A stretch of 64,000 nucleotides of DNA from Gnetum montanum (lineage: Eukaryota; Streptophyta; Gnetopsida; Gnetales; Gnetaceae). The stretch lies in NCBI GenBank assembly GCA_015680685.1, contig MNCI01020185.1:267104-331103 (forward strand). Direction: 5' to 3'. Shown here in pieces: positions 10,422 to 22,560 of the stretch. A program made the translations under genes and the position numbers. The first letter of the stretch is position 1. Each line of letters begins with the position of its first letter. The notes below the pieces were generated by a model, which was not told the DNA's origin, made no database searches, and saw nothing but the letters and a program-made list of their open reading frames with translations.

Positions 10422-13130
10422 CCACATATGCTTCTTTCTATGTAAACAAAGATAATTTATCTATATAAATTCCAAAGCTTTGGGGCAGTTCACGAAACTA
10501 GCTCAGCATTTTAGTACTTGCTATTATTCGGGATGTAGTAGCAGCTGCAGCATGTCTGTATGAATGCTGCAATTTTGGTTAGAGCAAGCTCTCATATATA
10601 TCTGTTGACAGTGAAATGAAAGACACCCCACTTAGATTTTCAAATAATTCAAGTCTGAAACACTGCGACTTTGTATGCACTCCCTGTATTTGCCACTACT
10701 GCGAGGAAAATGCTTTTGCCATGGGGTCGGGTCGCGTTGGGTCAGGGATTCCACCGAAGTGGCAGACCAGATATAATGTTAGACAGGTGCTCTGATGGAA
10801 TGTTATGTTTAAGATATGCATTGTAACATGTGTCCAGTGGAGGGTCCGGTTGCGTTGTGGGTGATTGGAAAACTGCTGCCGCTTTTGTGGGGCAGTGTGC
10901 CTACTCAGGGTTTGTGGGGTCTTTGGTTGGGTTTGTAGTGGTCTCTGTATCTCTGGAGAATGTTTGTCATTGAACTGACAAATGATATAAAAGTTGCAGT
11001 TTTCGTCGCCATGATATGTGTATGCCTTGAATAATTTACTCATACTTTATGCAGCCTCTTGTTTTTTTTTAAGGCCCTGGAAAGTGTGCATCCTAAGGCA
11101 TGCCCGGTTATCTTTTGCGATAATCTTTTTGCGGTAAAGTGGCAAAGCGGATATGCCACAGATTGGCCGCACTGTGGGGGCACTGGGCCATGAGTGGGGC
11201 AAACAGCATGCGTTCAGGAACGCATATTGGAATCTTTAGGGGTTGGCAGGTCAAATCTTATTGTTTGACTGTATATATTGGTGTGACTATTTGCTGACAC
11301 TATACATAGGTCATAATGCTTAAAGCCAAAAAAGTACCATATTATGCCAATAAAAAGCAGGTCTTAGTGATCCTACTGTTCTCTAACAGCGAAACATCAC
11401 TAGCCCAGCATTGTACCCTCTGTATGCTTTGCTATGGTCTGTGCCATGTTCTTTGCCAGATGTGCCAATTTACATACTGTTGTAGTGTCATGACAGGACA
11501 CAGTTCGTTCCATGAACCTGTCGCCGAACTTGGGAAGTTGACATATTAACTCACCAGAGTCATTCTGGTTTTGGTTGAGGTCAAGCCATGGTTGGTAATG
11601 TGGTTGTCTGCATTGCATCCTTTGTAGCTGTCTTTACACCATTAGGTAGACTAATCGGGGGTTTGGGCGACCCAGTTAGAAAGACTACTAACTGGAATTA
11701 GACAGAGCAAACCAGATGAGAAATTGTGATCGTCGACCCTTAAATCAAGGAGCTGCACCTTACAACAAAGAATGGGTAATGGATTTTGAGCTGGGTGATT
11801 CGTCTCAGATATTTCTGTGTCGGAAGATGACTGAGGGGTATTGTCTGCAGGTTCATAGTAATGGGTTTCGGTTATTGATACACGACGATAGATTAGTGGC
11901 TTCACATTTATGTTTGCAAGACTCAAGAAAATGCTGGATACAGATGTAACAACGAGAAATGTGCAAAGCTATGATGTTGCAGCGGTTTGTTTGAGTAAGT
12001 AGTGGGCGATCCAGTGGAGGGAATTTTTCTAAACTTTTCTCATTGCGAAGATGCCAGTGTGAGTGAGAGGGCACAAGGCACAATCTTCGTTTATGTTGTC
12101 CCTAAAAGAAAGAACGTTGAGTGATCATTGCAATTTTTGTCAACTCTTTATTCTTTTCTTTCCATTTTGACCTCATTGATGTGATGGAATGGTGTGATCA
12201 CGGTTGATGATCCTTTTTCTCTACTCCTGCAAGTTCTTTCTGCGGACATGGAGAGTACTGATTTGAATTGATGTGCAAGAATTGTCTATTCAACTTTATT
12301 ATCGGTTAGGTAACAATGAGGACGACGACAAAACATGTGCATCTATCAGACACGTAGGTTAACAAATGATAGAACTCCTACAATGTAAGGAAAAAAAAAT
12401 TTAGAGGCATTTGACAAAATCATTCATTGGCTATCAAATTTTGACCAAGTTTTCTAGAAGCATTTGATAAAAACATTCATTTGCTACTAAATTTTGACGG
12501 GGTCATAATTACAATGTAAGATATCCCAAGGTAACTCTTCAAATGATGGATTATGTTATACTTGGTACGACCTTTACCTCAGCTCGTCAGCTCACATGCT
12601 TTCTCCTATCGTGGTGCGAATGAACCAGGTAACAGAGATGGATTTTCTTCCCAAAGGAAAATTAGAGTATATTATAGTGTTCCAGACTATTTTTATTTGA
12701 TATATGATAAATAATATAATGCCATCTTTAAGAGTAAAGAAATCATTGTTTGTAATATGATTTTATTGATCATGATAACATAATATACTACAAACGAAAT
12801 TGAAATTATTTTAAATTGTAAGATCTAATTTTTGCATGATGCTTGTATATTTTAGCAATGATGTTAAAATATACTCTCTAGTCAAAATATAATCACTAGT
12901 TTTTAAACTTAATTTATCAATGATCTATATGTAGTAAGAATTTATCAATGATCCATATGGAGTAGGAATTTGTTGTCCTCATTTTGTAAAATGTTATGTA
13001 TAAGTAAGTATGGATAAGCAAGTTTTCAAAGATATGGAATAGAAAGATAAGAAGTGATATTGGAACAACGATTGCAAAAGGATTTGTAAGTTAGAAGGTT
13101 AAAAAGATGGTCATTTGTAAAAGTACGAAT
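10422..13130. other. HD-Zip 3' flank and AT-rich intergenic stretch
   Basis: The 3'UTR of the HD-Zip gene must begin at 10422, but I see no decisive polyadenylation signal. Composition remains fairly balanced up to about 12100 and then becomes AT-rich. A minus-strand ORF of 115 codons (10696-11043) and others at 11651-12083 have no recognisable domain. I treat them as chance. Confidence 0.4.
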
Positions 13131-13192
13131 GATGAAAGCTTGAAGTCACAAATAGGAAAAGGATGAAAGCTTGAAGTCACAAATAGGAAAAG
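13131..13192. repeat. Exact 31-bp tandem duplication
   Basis: The 31-bp unit starting gatgaaagcttgaag at 13131-13161 is repeated without change at 13162-13192. Identity suggests a recent event in otherwise decayed DNA. Confidence 0.85.
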
Positions 13193-13940
13193 GAGCAAAA
13201 GAAGAAGAAATCTCCGACTCTACCAAATGGTACCTAAGGAAGATCTAAAAAAAGAAAAGCTAAAGCCTCATATATGCTTAGCACCAAAAGGCAAACCTAA
13301 GAAATTCAACAAAGTGAGTCAAATTAAGGTATCATGAAGACAAGTAGTTATGAAGACTACTTGAAGGAGAATGACAAATTACATTGTGGGAGTAGTTCAT
13401 TAACTATCATAAAGGAAGCTAGCTCAACTTAGTGATGGATTGCTAAAGGAGTCCAAAATGGCCCAACCCATGTAAGATTAAGGATAATAACTTATGGTAA
13501 ATTGGCCAATGAACACCATAAGTGCACTACAAACCCATGATACAAAGTATGTGCAATTCAAAAGAAGATACATTGCCAAAGGAAGAGAAGCAACATTGAA
13601 ACACAAGAAATTCTTATAATCTTAATACAATGTAATTTGGAATAATATTGAGCCCAAAGATGATTATGGTTTACCATAATTAGAAATAGTACTTCTTGTA
13701 AACTATCCACAATAGCTTATGACTAGTACTAAGTTATGAAATTAAGTTAATGTAACTTCGTTCATCATAAAAGGATTTGTAAGCAATCAAGTTACTAAGA
13801 CTTACAACACTCATAACTATAGAAAGTTATAAAAAGTAGTTATCTTAAAGAAGAGAGTCATGATCTTACTTCTTACTCATTAAGTGCTGGTATATTAGAG
13901 TTGTTGCAAGTAGAACCAGATAAAACAAAACTCTAATATA

Positions 13941-13955
13941 GTATTGGAGCCTATA
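13941..13955 (+). other. Possible tRNA-iMet primer binding site remnant
   Basis: The bases gtattggagcctata resemble the common plant copia primer binding site TGGTATCAGAGCC with substitutions. If real, an old Ty1/copia LTR would end just before it. No matching LTR end or gag could be recognised, so this is weak. Confidence 0.2.
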
Positions 13956-14779
13956 GTGATTTGAAGGAAGAAAATAAGAGATCATAACATTAGATATTGG
14001 GCATTACAGAGATATCAACATAGATAAACTAAGTTATAAGAAGCTTACGAAGGTAATAAAAGCTAAGGAGAAGTTGAATGAAGATACTGTCAAAATGGTT
14101 TTTGATAATTAGGGAGTACCTACACAAAAAGCTTAAGAGACAAGATTTAGTAGAAAATATTTTCCAAGTTTTGGTAGTTGATCTAGAAACTCCAAGTCAT
14201 AAGTACTTAGGGATGGGCATCAATCATAGTCCCATTTCATGTGAAATTTTGGCAAGATTTCCTAGACAAAGAGCCTTTAATCAAGACCTACCAACTAAAG
14301 AATTTTGCATCATATGACCTTACATATTAATTTTGCATCCATGAAAAGCAATGCATTGACAATAATAAGACTTGTCGTAGAAGAGCAAGTGTTCTTGTTA
14401 ACATACTCTTCGAATGATGGGATGTACTTTGTTTCATTCCACCTACTTTCTTGAAGATATGCTTGTACTAGTTTTCACCACTAACATCAACATGGCAAGG
14501 TAAATATGGAAGATTCAAGGGGATACTCGATAATAGCAAATCATGATAGCTAATAACTCCTCACTGTCTTTTTGATATTAAATTTCATGTCATATCCTTG
14601 CTTTTAGTTGGCTTCTAATGCGATTTCATTAATAATTGTAATTGTGCAATTGAGGACGTCCTTTATTTCCTCTAGATAAGACTATTTCCACCTTTGAAAG
14701 ATCTCCTCTACAATGCTAAATGTAAAAGTAAAATAAAAATATATCAAGAGTTATGCACTTTTATACATGATACTAATTA

Positions 14780-15215
14780 GGCCTTATCTTATATAGCATT
14801 GAATATTGGGTAGTACAAAAGAGTTATGAATAGCAAATAAGCATGGTAGAAATGCAAATGTTTAAATGGATGATGAATGTTACAAGAAGAAATAAATTGC
14901 ACAATACAAACATTAGAGGAAGACTTGGAGTGGATTTTATTTCAGATAAGTTATAAGAATGGCATCTTAAATGGTTTGGGCAGGTACAAAAAAGATTAGA
15001 TAATGAGCCTATAGAAAAAAGTTGCTATATCAGTGTTCCAAAAAAACCACCTAAAGGTAGACAAAAAGATATGGGAAAAACAATTGAAGATGTTCCAAAG
15101 AAATTACAAATAAACAAAATCTAGCTATTCATAAAGTTGAATGGTAAAAAAGAACTCATGTAGCCAACCCTATTTTGTTGGGATAAGGCTAAGATGATGA
15201 TGATTAAGAATTATG
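14780..15215 (+). pseudogene. RTE-type LINE 3' end
   Basis: The plus-strand translation, with stops, follows the typical order of the plant LINE tail. First comes a methionine-rich stretch (near 14850-14880), then a 'WFGQVQ' segment (near 14975-14990), then a proline/arginine stretch and an 'EW..R.HVANP' segment (near 15150-15170). The element ends in 'ttgttgggataaggctaag' and a (GAT)n run at about 15190-15205, a common tail of this group. The sequence is degenerate and non-coding now. Confidence 0.6.
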
Positions 15216-17899
15216 CACTTATGTTTAGCACTTATGATAGAAACAAATTCTACTTGTATTTTGTAAACGTATGCACTCTTTAAGTGTTTCATAAAAAAGG
15301 TGTGAATTTTGTAAATGTTACATAGTTGTATGATGTATCATCAAGGGCATAAACAAGAATGCATGATTTTGCTAAAGCCAATTTGACATCCTTGAAGTCT
15401 AGTTCAGGAATGTTTAGTATTACATAGAAATTGGATTCCATGGTACGGAACCACAAGAAGCTTAGCTTAGGAGAATGCTCTTTCCACCATCTACATCTTC
15501 ATTGGAAATATCAAAATGATAAATATTAAGTAATATTAAGTCAAGTGCTAAGATTTCTAGACTACTGTAATTAATGTTGCCATATTGTTGCTTGCCTCAT
15601 AATCTCTTTCATCTCTTCTTGATAAACAACTTGCTTAACTTTGCAAGTTTAAAAATCTTTTGATTTACTGTTGACCTTTATCATTCAAATAACTAGTATA
15701 GAAGATGTTAATATTCACTTAAAGTAAATCTATATTAGATATTAGTCATGAAGAAATATCACATCATACTTAAGCTAGTCATTGTTTAAATGGTAGATTT
15801 CTATGTAATTTCTAGCATCCCACAATGATGAGTAGTAATACCATGGACAGTTCAACACATGTTTCATTTGCAACACCAATCATGATAGTTAGTGAGTTAC
15901 GCAACTGAAAGTATAGTGATATTAATCTCAAATTTGTATCCAAAAACAAAACCAAAAATTAGCCCTCTTAATGTTCTTCTATATCCATGGATTCATCACT
16001 TGTTAATAAATAATATCAGTATAAAACTAAATGGGAAGCCTTATACTTCCCCAATTGGATGGCCAACAAGTGCTGAATTGGAGGAGAGGAATGGGGTACA
16101 AAGAAACTTGCATCAACAATGAGTCTTGTATGCTCTAAGCATCACATGTATACATAATGCCATGCATAGTAATGACATATTCCATATTGAAATAAACACT
16201 TAGCCAATAGATAGTCACAAACATAACAACTATTGCACATAATCAATCATATTCCCATGGCATCACATGCCTACCACACAACCACATGTGATGTCACAGT
16301 CATACCCATACATTTGTATTTACACAATACAATCAAGAATTACACAGTTCAACATATTAATAGATCAATTACAACACACATTTACCACTATTTGGATTCA
16401 TAAAGCAATACTAACATATACACATAACCCATGTAGCCAGCTGGCATATCTGCACTTAGTGTGGCATGTGTAGCATTTTCATAAGTACTCATAATCAATC
16501 ATTTGCCTACAAGTCTTTAATTGCTGTTTTATTTATCTGATTAGTTCTAGGGTTAACCTATGACACATAATGACTAGCATTCTGGAGGATTAGCTATAGA
16601 GATGTATACACCTATGTCATGTGCTAGTTGTAGGGATGAATATACCTACACTCTCCCACTTCCAAGATGAGATTTGAGACATGAGAATCATTGATGCATT
16701 GTAGTGGAGGCCAATTTACGACTACCTCTAAGATGCACCGACTAGTCTACACCCTCATGCTAGTGCCACCCACCAATGATTGCTATAAGCATTGATAAGA
16801 AGACATGGACCAATCCAAGCTAGTTTAAGCCATTACATGTCATAATCACAATACATCAAAGTCCAATAAATAACATGACCATATGTATCTAAGTTTAATA
16901 GTCACATATACTTTAGGAGGACATTAGCCTAACATGACATAGCCACATTTCTTACTACTAGTATACATATTTGAATACATATAATTTGGTAAAAATAATC
17001 GCTAATGTAACCTCCAAAAACAAAGTTGCTAAAAGATTAAATAAATTTAATAATTATAGAGTACGTGAAAAGATGATCCCAACAACACCAATTTTACCTT
17101 GATCAAGCTTTTAGAGACAAAGTTATGTACATTTAAAATTTATTAATAACATAATAAAATAATGATATTTAATTACCATAAGATATAACCAAAATTCTCA
17201 AGAACATAGAATCAAAACCATGCTCAAAACACATATTACCAAAGCTACACTAATCACTATAACATTACAACTAATTTCCATAGTTCTCAAGAAATTCAAT
17301 GCATCACATACTAGAGCATGCACAATCTGCAAAACATAATCATAAATTTGGCAATCTACAAAACCATACACTCAAAACTCAATCCTTAACTTACTTGCAT
17401 CACATGCCCATATGGCATGATCATGTACACTAATCCAACACAAAAACACAAGGAAAAAATAAAGACAATCTAACAATTAAAATTTTCGAAGCTAAAATTT
17501 TTAAATTAGCATAAAACCCTCAAAAAGGTGTTAAGACTCTATTTTTCCAAACAACTCCTAACCCTTGTATATACAACTGCATCAATTTCGAATCCAAGCC
17601 AAAGCCAAAATTCACCAAAAATATGAAAAAACATGAGAACTGATAAAAAACATGCGCAAAATTGGTTTTTCTTAGACAAAACAAAAAACCCAAATTCTTA
17701 ACCAACCTAATGAAGAAAGAAAATGTGGGAAAGTTCAAGTTATATATTATATGATTTTTGTATATAAAGTATATAAACTTTATAGACATGTCACATTTAC
17801 TTTTCTTACATATTTAACTTTTCAATCAATATAATACATTACTTGTAAAATCAAATTTAATATATTATTTTCATAAGTCCATTTTCTATTTTTCTCTAC
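15216..17899. other. AT-rich intergenic stretch, no gene seen
   Basis: The stretch contains only short ORFs without recognisable domains. The A/C-rich composition before 17900 resembles that after 32208, consistent with both being one older sequence split by element A. I see nothing else. Confidence 0.4.
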
Positions 17900-17904
17900 C
17901 ACCT

Positions 17905-18779
17905 TGATGAGTGATCAAGGTACCCCTACACCCAACCATATGAATCATGAAGCGTTCACACGCGATCCAGTCGAATTTTGTAGACTCTATAGTTTCGAGT
18001 ACACTAGTCTTCTATGAAGTGAACCTTGCCCTAAGGTCGTTTGTTCTCTTCCCAATTACACTTGTGATGCACATGGTATGGTTAAGCGTAATCAAGGCAT
18101 ATGATTTTTATTGTTTTGTGTTTTAGGTTCTTTGGTGTTAAGAGTAAAGAGATGAAATAATTTAACAACTAATCTAATTTAACCACTTAACTAGTCTCTA
18201 ACTAATCCTAACATAAGCGTCTGATCCCATTTTCCATATACGTCCTAAACCCATGTATCCACTGCTGGGTGACCAAGCACTACACCACTAGGTGCACCAA
18301 GCAATAATGCTACTTGGATTACCAAGCGAATACGTGTTTATGCTCAAAGCGATCATACTTATGTACTTGATCTATTTAGCTTAATTAATGAACTAATCAC
18401 TTAAAGTCTAATTTATCTTAATTAATTTCATATTTCATGAAAACAATAAATGCATAAATAAATCATTAATCTATTCCAAGTGCTACAAGGTTTGATCACA
18501 GGCTTGTTTTATTGTTGTACACACTAGTGTGGTTTAGGTACAATAGTGCTCAAATAAAGATCTGTACACTTTTTGACTCCTGTTATGGGCACTTAGAGAA
18601 ATTTTCTAACTTTCAAGTGGACAAACTACAAGATTTTTGCTACTACTATGACTTCTATATGCATAAACATGGCTGGGAGCTCATATTTATAATTGACAGG
18701 GCCATGTCAATGAGGGAACATCATGTAAATAGGGCCCTGTCGACAGGGGCCTGTCAATGTGACACTTTGACACTCATCA
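17905..18779 (-). repeat. 3' LTR of element A
   Basis: 875 bp, TGATGAG at 17905 and CTCATCA at 18773-18779. It pairs with 31280-32208: both have the segment 'ctctatagttt' near base 80 and the same order of blocks, which the other LTRs lack. Next to it inside the element is a polypurine tract on the minus strand (plus-strand taccccca at 18780-18787). Confidence 0.88.
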
Positions 18780-20967
18780 TACCCCCACGAATGAATGAAA
18801 ACCTTATCCACAAGTTCCCTTACAAAATTGGGAAGGCATGGAATAATTGATTAACTCTTGACATAACAAATTGACATAATAAAATTGAGTGTCTAAGTGT
18901 ACAAATCAACAAATTACAAAAAATGGTGGTGTTCACAACACAAAATTGAACACCATTACATGACTACAAAAAAATTGGATAGCACATCCTCTAGTGGCAT
19001 GAAGGTGGTGGAGAAGATCAGATAATCCCAGGTGGTGGAGGCTCCTAAGGTTTTGAAGGACCTTCACTGGCTTCAAGCACGTGCAATAGATGAGGCAGCT
19101 GTGGATGTCCTACTGCTATTGCAAACCCCTGGTGGAAGGCGAAAGCCATCTAGTAATATCTTCATCTTCTTCTCCTTGCTCCAGGGATCATTCATAGTCC
19201 ATGTGGAATCACCAATGTGGGCTGGAATGGAAATATCCCATGGACAGGCCATTATTAGGAACATCTCCTTCACATTGATAAACCAAGTAGCGAATTGTGT
19301 GCGTTTGATATTGAACATCCTGATTGCATTTTGCAACTCCTTGTAGTCTTTCATCCTCTTGGCTAGGTTCTTAGTAGTTGATCATTGATTAGTGAATCAT
19401 GCCTTGAGAACTTTGAGTTCAATGTTTACCATTGCAGGCTTTTGTTTGGTGTCTTTATGATGCTTGAACTTGGCCTTGTACAACAAGTACGAATTGGCCA
19501 CATGTTTCTCCAGTTTTGACCATGTTCATGGCCATATTTATGTAATAGAGATTGGTGAGCTCCATGTATTCTAACATCTCCTCAATCTGCAACTCCTTTG
19601 TGCAAATTTTTGCCTTGTTGTAGGCATCTATTCCATCAATGATGGGTTACCGCAATTCTTTTCCTTGCTGGAGTTGCTCGAGGGCATCATTCACTTTTTT
19701 CTTTGCCAACTCAATGTGTTTTTCATTTACTTCCTTTTGTAGATTGACCTATTCTCTGTAATGATTTTTAAATTTCTCAAATTTAAGAGCTTTTGATTTC
19801 CAAGAAGCTACCTTGATTGCAATTTTCTAGCCAAGGGCACAAACCTCCTCCATGGAGAGATTTCTATTTTTTGCTACCAATCTTCTTAGTCCTCTATTTG
19901 CTCTGGCCAGTTGCTCCTGTTGTTGATTGATGAAATTGGTTAATTGTTGTTTATACTCATCAACATTTTGCAGGTTATGGTTCTCTATGGTTAATTGTAC
20001 ATTCTCCTAGTGGGTCTGATCCAAGGACTTATGAATCTTATGTTGTGTGGCCTCTACCAAGGATCGGTAGAACACCATCATTTCCATTGCACCCTCAACC
20101 CCTTTTAGCCTGGTGTTGAGTTATTCAATAACTTCATCTCTTGTTAATGCCAACTTGAGAAATGTGGGGTTGGTAATCTAGGCTCTTAACTCAGCAACTT
20201 CTGTAGCCAAGTGTTTATTTAGTTCCTTAGTTGTTTCAAGTTGCCCCTCCAAGATGATATTCTTGCCCCTTGCCTCTAATAGCTCTGACTGGTTTGTAGT
20301 AATATTATTCGAAAGGTCAAAGACATTCGGAAGCAATTGTCTAGTTTTCACCAATCAATCCAATAGATCTTTGTGCTATGCTACATTTATTTTACTGGTT
20401 GTGGTCCCTGCAGATGTCTACACATCTTTGAGTGCAGTGATGTCCAGTGCAAATACCGCAGGTGCGTTGAGTGTTTCAGAACTACGGTCAGCAACCACTT
20501 CTGTTGTAGTCTCCTGCCCCTGGTGCTGCATCACCAATATAGTTGCCCCTTCATCCTTATCCAAGTGCACCAAGAAAGTTACAGCATTTTCAGAGATTTC
20601 TGGGAGTGGCTGTTGTTCTATGAGAGATACTATGACCTCTTTAGTGCTCAGATTCGACCTCGCAGGTAGCTGCATTCTTTGGGTTGAGAAAATTGATCCA
20701 CCTCCACCCATCAAGATGATTGTCCTAGCCATCCCATTTAGGTGATTCATTGTTGGTCTGTACATGGATGGGTCCTTACCACTCATGCCTATTCTTTGCT
20801 CTTATTCACTCAAGAGCCATTCTCTAGATTCGCTCAACCATTGGGTAGTTGTAGCGATATTTGGCACGATTGTTTAAGTGGCAGGTGGAGGTGGTAATTG
20901 TTGCTCCTTTTCTTGGATAGTCATTGCAGACATCTTATCTTTCATCATTTTTGCCCAGTTGGTGGTC

Positions 20968-21002
20968 CGTAAGTCATCGGTTCAACCCCGATAAAGGGCT
21001 TT
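20968..21002 (+). pseudogene. Plastid trnT-GGU 3' half (nuclear plastid insertion)
   Basis: The bases from cgtaagtcatcggttcaa through ataaagggcttt match the variable loop, T arm and acceptor 3' end of plastid tRNA-Thr(GGU) as I know it. The 5' half is missing, so it cannot make a tRNA. It lies 52 bp from a 16S rRNA piece of opposite sense, showing a joined organelle insertion. Confidence 0.7.
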
Positions 21003-21054
21003 GTTGCTTTTTTTTTCAATTCAAAATAATACTATTTTTTGTATCATTTTTGGT

Positions 21055-21116
21055 GACCCGTAGGCCTTCTGCCTTCACGCGGCATTGCTCAGTCAGGCTT
21101 TTACCCATTGCGGAAA

Positions 21117-21151
<35 letters not shown>

Positions 21152-21159
21152 ATGTCTCA
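21055..21159 (-). pseudogene. Plastid 16S rRNA fragment (nuclear plastid insertion)
   Basis: About 105 bp reads, on the minus strand, as the conserved 16S region around E. coli position 340-400. It includes ACTCCTACGGGAGGCAGCAG, the universal primer region, then 'ggaattttccgcaatggg', which is the plastid rather than mitochondrial form. A few substitutions (for example Gcgaaa to taaaa, cgg to ctg) fit decay after transfer. It is not a working rRNA gene. Confidence 0.92.
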
Positions 21160-22429
21160 TGCCTGACTACATCATTGGTGTAATCGGCTATTCCTCCCCT
21201 TTGACAAAGTTTCTTGATGAGGCATTTCTTTAAATCACTTCTCCATTTCTAGATATATCAGCTATGGAAGGTTTACAGGGAATCTTTTACTCAGAGTAAT
21301 GCATGCTCGGGCAAAGAAGGTGGTGATTTTGCTTGGCCTCACCGTGGGATTAAGATGAAAGAGCACGATCTTGTAGTGGATCCTCTCTACCAGTGTGAGT
21401 GCACCAAACTCCTTGCAGTTAACACCATAGCACCGCCAAACCCATTCTTTCTTGATGTTGGGATCTGCCTACATTGGAATCTCAGTAAGGCTTGCCCTTG
21501 TTTCTAGCAACCCAAGCATTGTAGCAATGGCCTATGCCAAGTAGGACACTGAGATGTCCTTAATTTTTACTATTGATCTAAGCTACTTGTTGTTCTAGAA
21601 TAAGAATGTCTCTCCTATGTATCACTCCCTGGTGAAAGTGATGATTGGCCACATGGGAGAGGCCTTTAGTTTTTCTTGCACTTCTTTTGGTGATTACTAT
21701 AGGAATGGGCCAAAGTTTAACTCCTAGAGCAGTGTTTTCTAGACCTCTCACAATCTGATCTAATTCAAGCAAGCCTCTATCAAGGTCACCTATAGATTTG
21801 ATTGTGGTGCTGGTACATCATCTTAATGGGAGTGATTTTTTGCTACTATTGGTTCTAGAATATGTCTAATAGATTCCACTTCTACCTCTTTCCTAAGAGG
21901 ACCTGTGGCATGGGTTGCAAGTAGTCTTTCTTGGGCCTGTTCTTGGCCTCTTCCTATTCTAGGCCATTTCTCCCTTGGTTGAGATGATCCTGCTTCCTGT
22001 GTGTGCTTTCCCTTTGGTGCCATATGTAGTCATAACACATCCATGGATTAGTAGATATAATGTGTAACTTTAAATATTTGAATATCTTTTCTTGTTAGTT
22101 AGTTACACTTTGGCTACAACTGGACTATGTTAGATTGATTATTTTATTAATTATTTATTGTAGATGTCATCAAAGATTGTTGGAAAGGTTTAACTCTTGT
22201 AATTTAGTGTTTAAGGGTTGATTTCTTAGTTAAACCCTTGTGGGAGTTATAAAAATGGTGAAAAATTTTCTATAAAAAAGGGCACATTTGTGGCCCCCCA
22301 CGACAAAGAGCTTACCTCCAATAGCTATAAGGTTGAAGAACGAAATGATTTGGATAAACAGTTAGAAAGTGATGAGCTCTGGAATGTTCTGGGCTCTAAA
22401 AATTTGAAAAACTCCTTTGGTGTTTATAA

Positions 22430-22560
22430 GAAAATGTAAAAACCTCCAAGTGGGGTTGCACCTATATATAGTATTTTTCCCTTACGTCGACAGGGCCCCA
22501 TATATGGGGCCTCGTATATGGGTCTACTCCGTCGATGGGGTCCCATAGGCAAATTTTTGA
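22430..22560 (-). promoter_or_regulatory. U3-like block with TATA box and 18-bp palindrome inside element A
   Basis: A TATATATAG motif (22463-22471) is followed on the plus strand by GTCGAC/GGGCCC repeats and the perfect palindrome GGCCCCATATATGGGGCC (22494-22511). Element A's own LTR U3 has the same kind of layout (TATA motif next to GTCGAC and GGGCCC repeats). On the minus strand the TATA lies about 440 bp before the ATG of the extra ORF. It may be an internal promoter or an old nested LTR piece. Confidence 0.4.

Larger units (their letters stand above)
19030..22023 (-). pseudogene. Extra ORF downstream of integrase in element A (coiled-coil, degenerate)
   Basis: From an ATG at 22023 (MAPKGKHTQEAGSSQ) down to about 19030, the minus strand holds a run of open segments split by single stops and shifts. 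The middle part, for example around 19560-19830, is rich in Lys/Glu/Leu heptads, so a coiled coil is likely. Several stops sit where one transition from Trp or Gln codons would give them. The place after integrase corresponds to the env-like or unknown third ORF of Athila-type elements, but I recognise no membrane segment or envelope motif. Function unknown. Plastid DNA interrupts it at 20968-21159. Confidence 0.5.

Noticed and set aside
10696-11043. 115-codon minus-strand ORF downstream of the HD-Zip gene
   Set aside because: Low-complexity Thr/His/Pro content, no domain, lies in the probable 3' flank.
21055-21159. Bacterial contamination as source of the 16S match
   Set aside because: The sequence has the plastid form (ggaattttccgcaatggg), is only about 105 bp long, carries decay changes and is embedded in plant retroelement DNA.
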